The position numbers and the translations under genes are program-made. 15,693 nt of DNA, taken from the NCBI GenBank assembly GCA_023266435.1, contig JAHFQF010000027.1, positions 1 to 15,693 of the forward strand, written 5' to 3'. The DNA is from Legionellales bacterium (lineage in GTDB: Bacteria > Pseudomonadota > Gammaproteobacteria > Berkiellales > Berkiellaceae). The notes under the pieces are model-generated. The model made no database searches. It saw only the letters and a list, made by a program, of their open reading frames with translations, and was not told the origin of the DNA. The first letter of the stretch is position 1. Each line of letters starts with the position of its first letter. Positions 13,539-15,693 of the stretch are shown one piece after another.

Positions 13539-14876
13539 ATGAACACAAACATCAACAAACTCTCTCAGACGGTCACCCGCGCAGTGATTGCGTCGTTGGC
13601 GCTCGCTGCTTCTTCATCAGCGTTAGCCGTTAACAACAGCTCTACTCATTTAAAAGATGCGAAAGATGTGCCTAACGTCTCCAAAGCATTTAACGATGGT
13701 AACGTCGGTGTTGGATTTAGAGGCCGCTTGCAAAGTGTAAATGACAAATCCCAATTGACTGTTTCTGGTGGTCGTACAGCCGGTGAAGCTTACACACTGC
13801 AAACTGCTTTGCGTTACAACACTGCATTTTGGCAAGATACAGCACTTGCTCTAGAATTCATCGACGTTACTGGCTTTTTTGATGACAGACATAACGCAGG
13901 TCAAAGCTTGTCAACACATGCCAGCTCACGTCCAGTGATTGCTGATCCTAAAAGTGACACTTTGAACCAAGCTTATGTGGTATTCAAAGGCGTTCCAGAT
14001 ACTGTTGTGACCGCTGGTCGTCAACATTTAACATTAGACAATGGCCGTTTCATTGGTACAGAAACCTTCAGTCAAACTCCTACTAGCTTTGACGCAGTGA
14101 CTGTAACCAACAATAGCTACAAAGATTGGAATCTTTTCTACGCATTCGTAGATCGTTTCAATACCACATACAAAGGCTCTGCTGCACAAGCAGGTAAAGA
14201 TAACAAAAATGAATCTCATCTGTTCAACGTTACCTGGTCCGCTTTGCCCGTTGGTGACCTAACTGGTTTTGCATACATGGTTGAAGACAAAGTAACTAAA
14301 ACAGACTCTGCAAATACATATGGTCTGTCCTTCAATGGTGATCAAGACTTCAATGAATACAAAATGCTATATAACGCAACTTATGCACGCCAAGACGCAG
14401 AGCATAATAATCCAAAAAGCTACATTCTAAACTATGCCTCCTTTGGGGCTGGCTTAGAAGCTGCTACTTTTGGTGCCGTGAATGGTGCGAAGTTAATGGT
14501 AGATTACCAAGTATTTGGTAGCGATCCTGTGAAAGGCGTAGCATTCAATACACCTTATGCTGCTAAACACTACATGAATGGTTTTGCAAATAAATTCTCA
14601 ACCACTCCTGCAAATGGCCTCAAAGATTTGGCTGTTTCCGTGAATGGATCTTGGGAAGATATTGGCTTGACCGGTGCTTACCATCACTTCTCTGCTGAAG
14701 ATCGCGGTACTTTGAGCGTCAAAGGCTATGGTGAAGAGTGGGATCTTGGTGCGAACAAGACTTTCCGTGACAGATACAGCGTTGGTATCGAGTACGCTGA
14801 CTTCAATGCGAAAAGCGGTTCCGTCTATGCAAACACCAACACACTTTGGCTGACTGCCTCTGCAAAATTCATGTAA
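13539..14876 (+). CDS. Outer membrane beta-barrel protein, porin-like (alginate-export-like)
   Basis: A 445-residue exported protein. Residues 1-30 are a classical signal peptide (MNTNINKL, hydrophobic core, SALA cleavage site). The remainder alternates polar and hydrophobic residues in strands with aromatic ends and glycine-rich turns, as in a barrel of 16 or more strands. The segment GRQHLTLDNGRFIGTETFSQ followed by FDAV resembles porins annotated as alginate-export family, so diffusion of small solutes is the likely role; the substrate is unknown. The protein ends KFM, putting a Met after the terminal Phe used as the barrel assembly signal. Start: the in-frame ATG at 13524 is less likely because GGAG precedes the ATG at 13539 at ideal distance. 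It is a single gene with its own leader and a strong terminator. Codon choice looks more regular than in its neighbours, as in highly expressed genes; this was judged by eye. Confidence 0.85.
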   Translation: MNTNINKLSQTVTRAVIASLALAASSSALAVNNSSTHLKDAKDVPNVSKAFNDGNVGVGFRGRLQSVNDKSQLTVSGGRTAGEAYTLQTALRYNTAFWQDTALALEFIDVTGFFDDRHNAGQSLSTHASSRPVIADPKSDTLNQAYVVFKGVPDTVVTAGRQHLTLDNGRFIGTETFSQTPTSFDAVTVTNNSYKDWNLFYAFVDRFNTTYKGSAAQAGKDNKNESHLFNVTWSALPVGDLTGFAYMVEDKVTKTDSANTYGLSFNGDQDFNEYKMLYNATYARQDAEHNNPKSYILNYASFGAGLEAATFGAVNGAKLMVDYQVFGSDPVKGVAFNTPYAAKHYMNGFANKFSTTPANGLKDLAVSVNGSWEDIGLTGAYHHFSAEDRGTLSVKGYGEEWDLGANKTFRDRYSVGIEYADFNAKSGSVYANTNTLWLTASAKFM

Positions 14877-14890
14877 TTTTGCAAGTGTGT

Positions 14891-14917
14891 AAAAAGGGCC
14901 CGATGGGCCCTTTTTTT
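14891..14917. terminator. Bidirectional intrinsic terminator between the porin gene and mlaA
   Basis: A GC stem of GGGCCC and GGGCCC closes a 3-base GAT loop, flanked by a run of A on the left and of T on the right. It therefore ends transcription from the porin gene on the plus strand (14 bases after the stop codon) and from mlaA on the minus strand (48 bases after its stop codon). Confidence 0.95.
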
Positions 14918-14965
14918 ATTTGAACGATGACGAGAATTGAGCCATTTGAGCCCCCGCCAAATGCT

Positions 14966-15676
14966 TTACTCTGCCCAGTAATCATCCTCAGGGTAATCAT
15001 CTGTCGGTAACACCCCATCTGAAATCACAAAGTTTCGACGCTGCAAGTAAGCATCTCGCACCATAGAGTATTCATCGATCGCGGCTGCACTGATTGCTTT
15101 TTCTTGAGACAACAATTTTGCACGCGTACTAATACCATACACTGCTCTCAAACCATAGCGGTATTCTGAGTCTAGATGTGGCCAAATGCCAATACCGGAA
15201 TCAACAGTCATGCCCATCGTATCCCGCATGGTACTAGGTCCAAACAGTGGTAAAACTAAATAGCTAGATTGAGCGTAACCCCAGGTCGCCAATGTCTGCC
15301 CAAAGTCTTCTTTTTCATACTGTAGGCCCATGTGCGAAGCAACATCTAAAAATCCAAAGCCACCAAAAGTTGTATTCACTAGAAATCGAGAACTACTTTT
15401 AGCCGCTTGATTCCACTTGCATTGCACCACGTTATTAAAGGTATTTGGAATTTCATTAATGTTATTAAAAAAATTATCTACGCCACTCTGTGCACCGGCT
15501 GGTAACTGGCTATATCCTTGGCTCACTGGCTTAATCAGCGCCCTATCCAGCACTTTATTGGCCTTATATATTGTACGATTCATGGGCTCTAACGGATCGG
15601 GATTCTCTTTCTTTGAAGTCCCGCAGCCCACCAAAAATAGACTTGCTATTAAACAGTAATAAGCAGATTGTTGCAT
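14966..15676 (-). CDS. mlaA: MlaA (VacJ) outer membrane lipoprotein of phospholipid trafficking
   Basis: The outer membrane component of the Mla pathway, which removes misplaced phospholipids from the outer leaflet and passes them to the periplasmic carrier MlaC. The 236-residue length is typical. The N-terminus is a lipoprotein signal with lipobox LVGC (Cys18). The family core is clear: DPLEPMNRTIYKANKVLDRA, FFNNINEIPNTFNNVVQ, RFLVNTTFGGFGFLDVAS, EDFGQTLATWGY and SSYLVLPLFGPSTMRD. The C-terminal tail is acidic (DDYPEDDYWAE). The ATG is preceded by AAGGTG at 5 bases. The other mla genes are not in the window, as in E. coli where mlaA is unlinked. Its promoter lies beyond the right edge. It converges on the porin gene and shares the terminator between them. 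Confidence 0.96.
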   Translation of the reverse strand: MQQSAYYCLIASLFLVGCGTSKKENPDPLEPMNRTIYKANKVLDRALIKPVSQGYSQLPAGAQSGVDNFFNNINEIPNTFNNVVQCKWNQAAKSSSRFLVNTTFGGFGFLDVASHMGLQYEKEDFGQTLATWGYAQSSYLVLPLFGPSTMRDTMGMTVDSGIGIWPHLDSEYRYGLRAVYGISTRAKLLSQEKAISAAAIDEYSMVRDAYLQRRNFVISDGVLPTDDYPEDDYWAE

Positions 15677-15693
15677 TGCGACACCTTTTTTTT

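Overview
The window is ordinary bacterial chromosome from a gammaproteobacterium of low to moderate GC (about 40% by eye). The evidence is a gammaproteobacterial-type GltX followed by tRNA-Ala and tRNA-Glu, an RssB of the pseudomonad type, an MlaA lipoprotein and a LapB-type type I secretion system. The MFS carrier resembles the transporters common in Legionella and Coxiella, so a Legionellales-like host is possible, but this is inferred from memory of family look, not from a search. No rRNA, CRISPR array, phage module or insertion sequence was seen.

All genes from base 1 to about 12.8 kb are on the minus strand, so they read from right to left. (1) 12.8-6.6 kb: an operon-like run of rssB (receiver plus PP2C/SpoIIE phosphatase), a LapB-type ABC transporter, an HlyD-type adaptor and a TolC-family outer membrane channel. 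These are all the export parts of a type I secretion system, with a signalling protein as first gene; no exported substrate gene is in the window. The hlyD-tolC gap holds a 13-bp inverted repeat, a 12-bp palindrome and a good sigma70 promoter candidate. (2) 6.5-4.9 kb: an MFS transporter with a TTG start, translationally coupled through ATGA to a small lipoprotein. (3) 4.7-3.05 kb: gltX, tRNA-Ala(GGC), tRNA-Glu(UUC) and a hairpin that shares bases with the tRNA-Glu 3' end. (4) 2.97-0 kb: a PEP-CTERM/exosortase-type gene set, with a shortened sugar transferase, the sigma54-dependent regulator PrsR and the start of a TPR protein (PrsT-like) that runs off the left edge.

To the right of rssB is a gene-poor stretch of about 0.7 kb (12825-13538) with palindromes, a GC-richer island and an 11-bp direct repeat ahead of a probable promoter. 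Then come a plus-strand outer membrane beta-barrel protein, a strong bidirectional terminator, and mlaA on the minus strand at the right edge.

The observation I would follow first is PrsR. Its AAA+ and DNA-binding parts look intact, but its receiver domain has lost the phosphorylation Asp, one of the acidic-pocket residues, the Thr/Ser switch and the Lys. The usual kinase gene prsK is not beside it and the neighbouring sugar transferase lacks its N-terminal membrane region. This looks like an exosortase-type regulatory locus rewired to work without phosphorylation, or one in decay. By contrast, the RssB in front of the secretion genes keeps every key residue.
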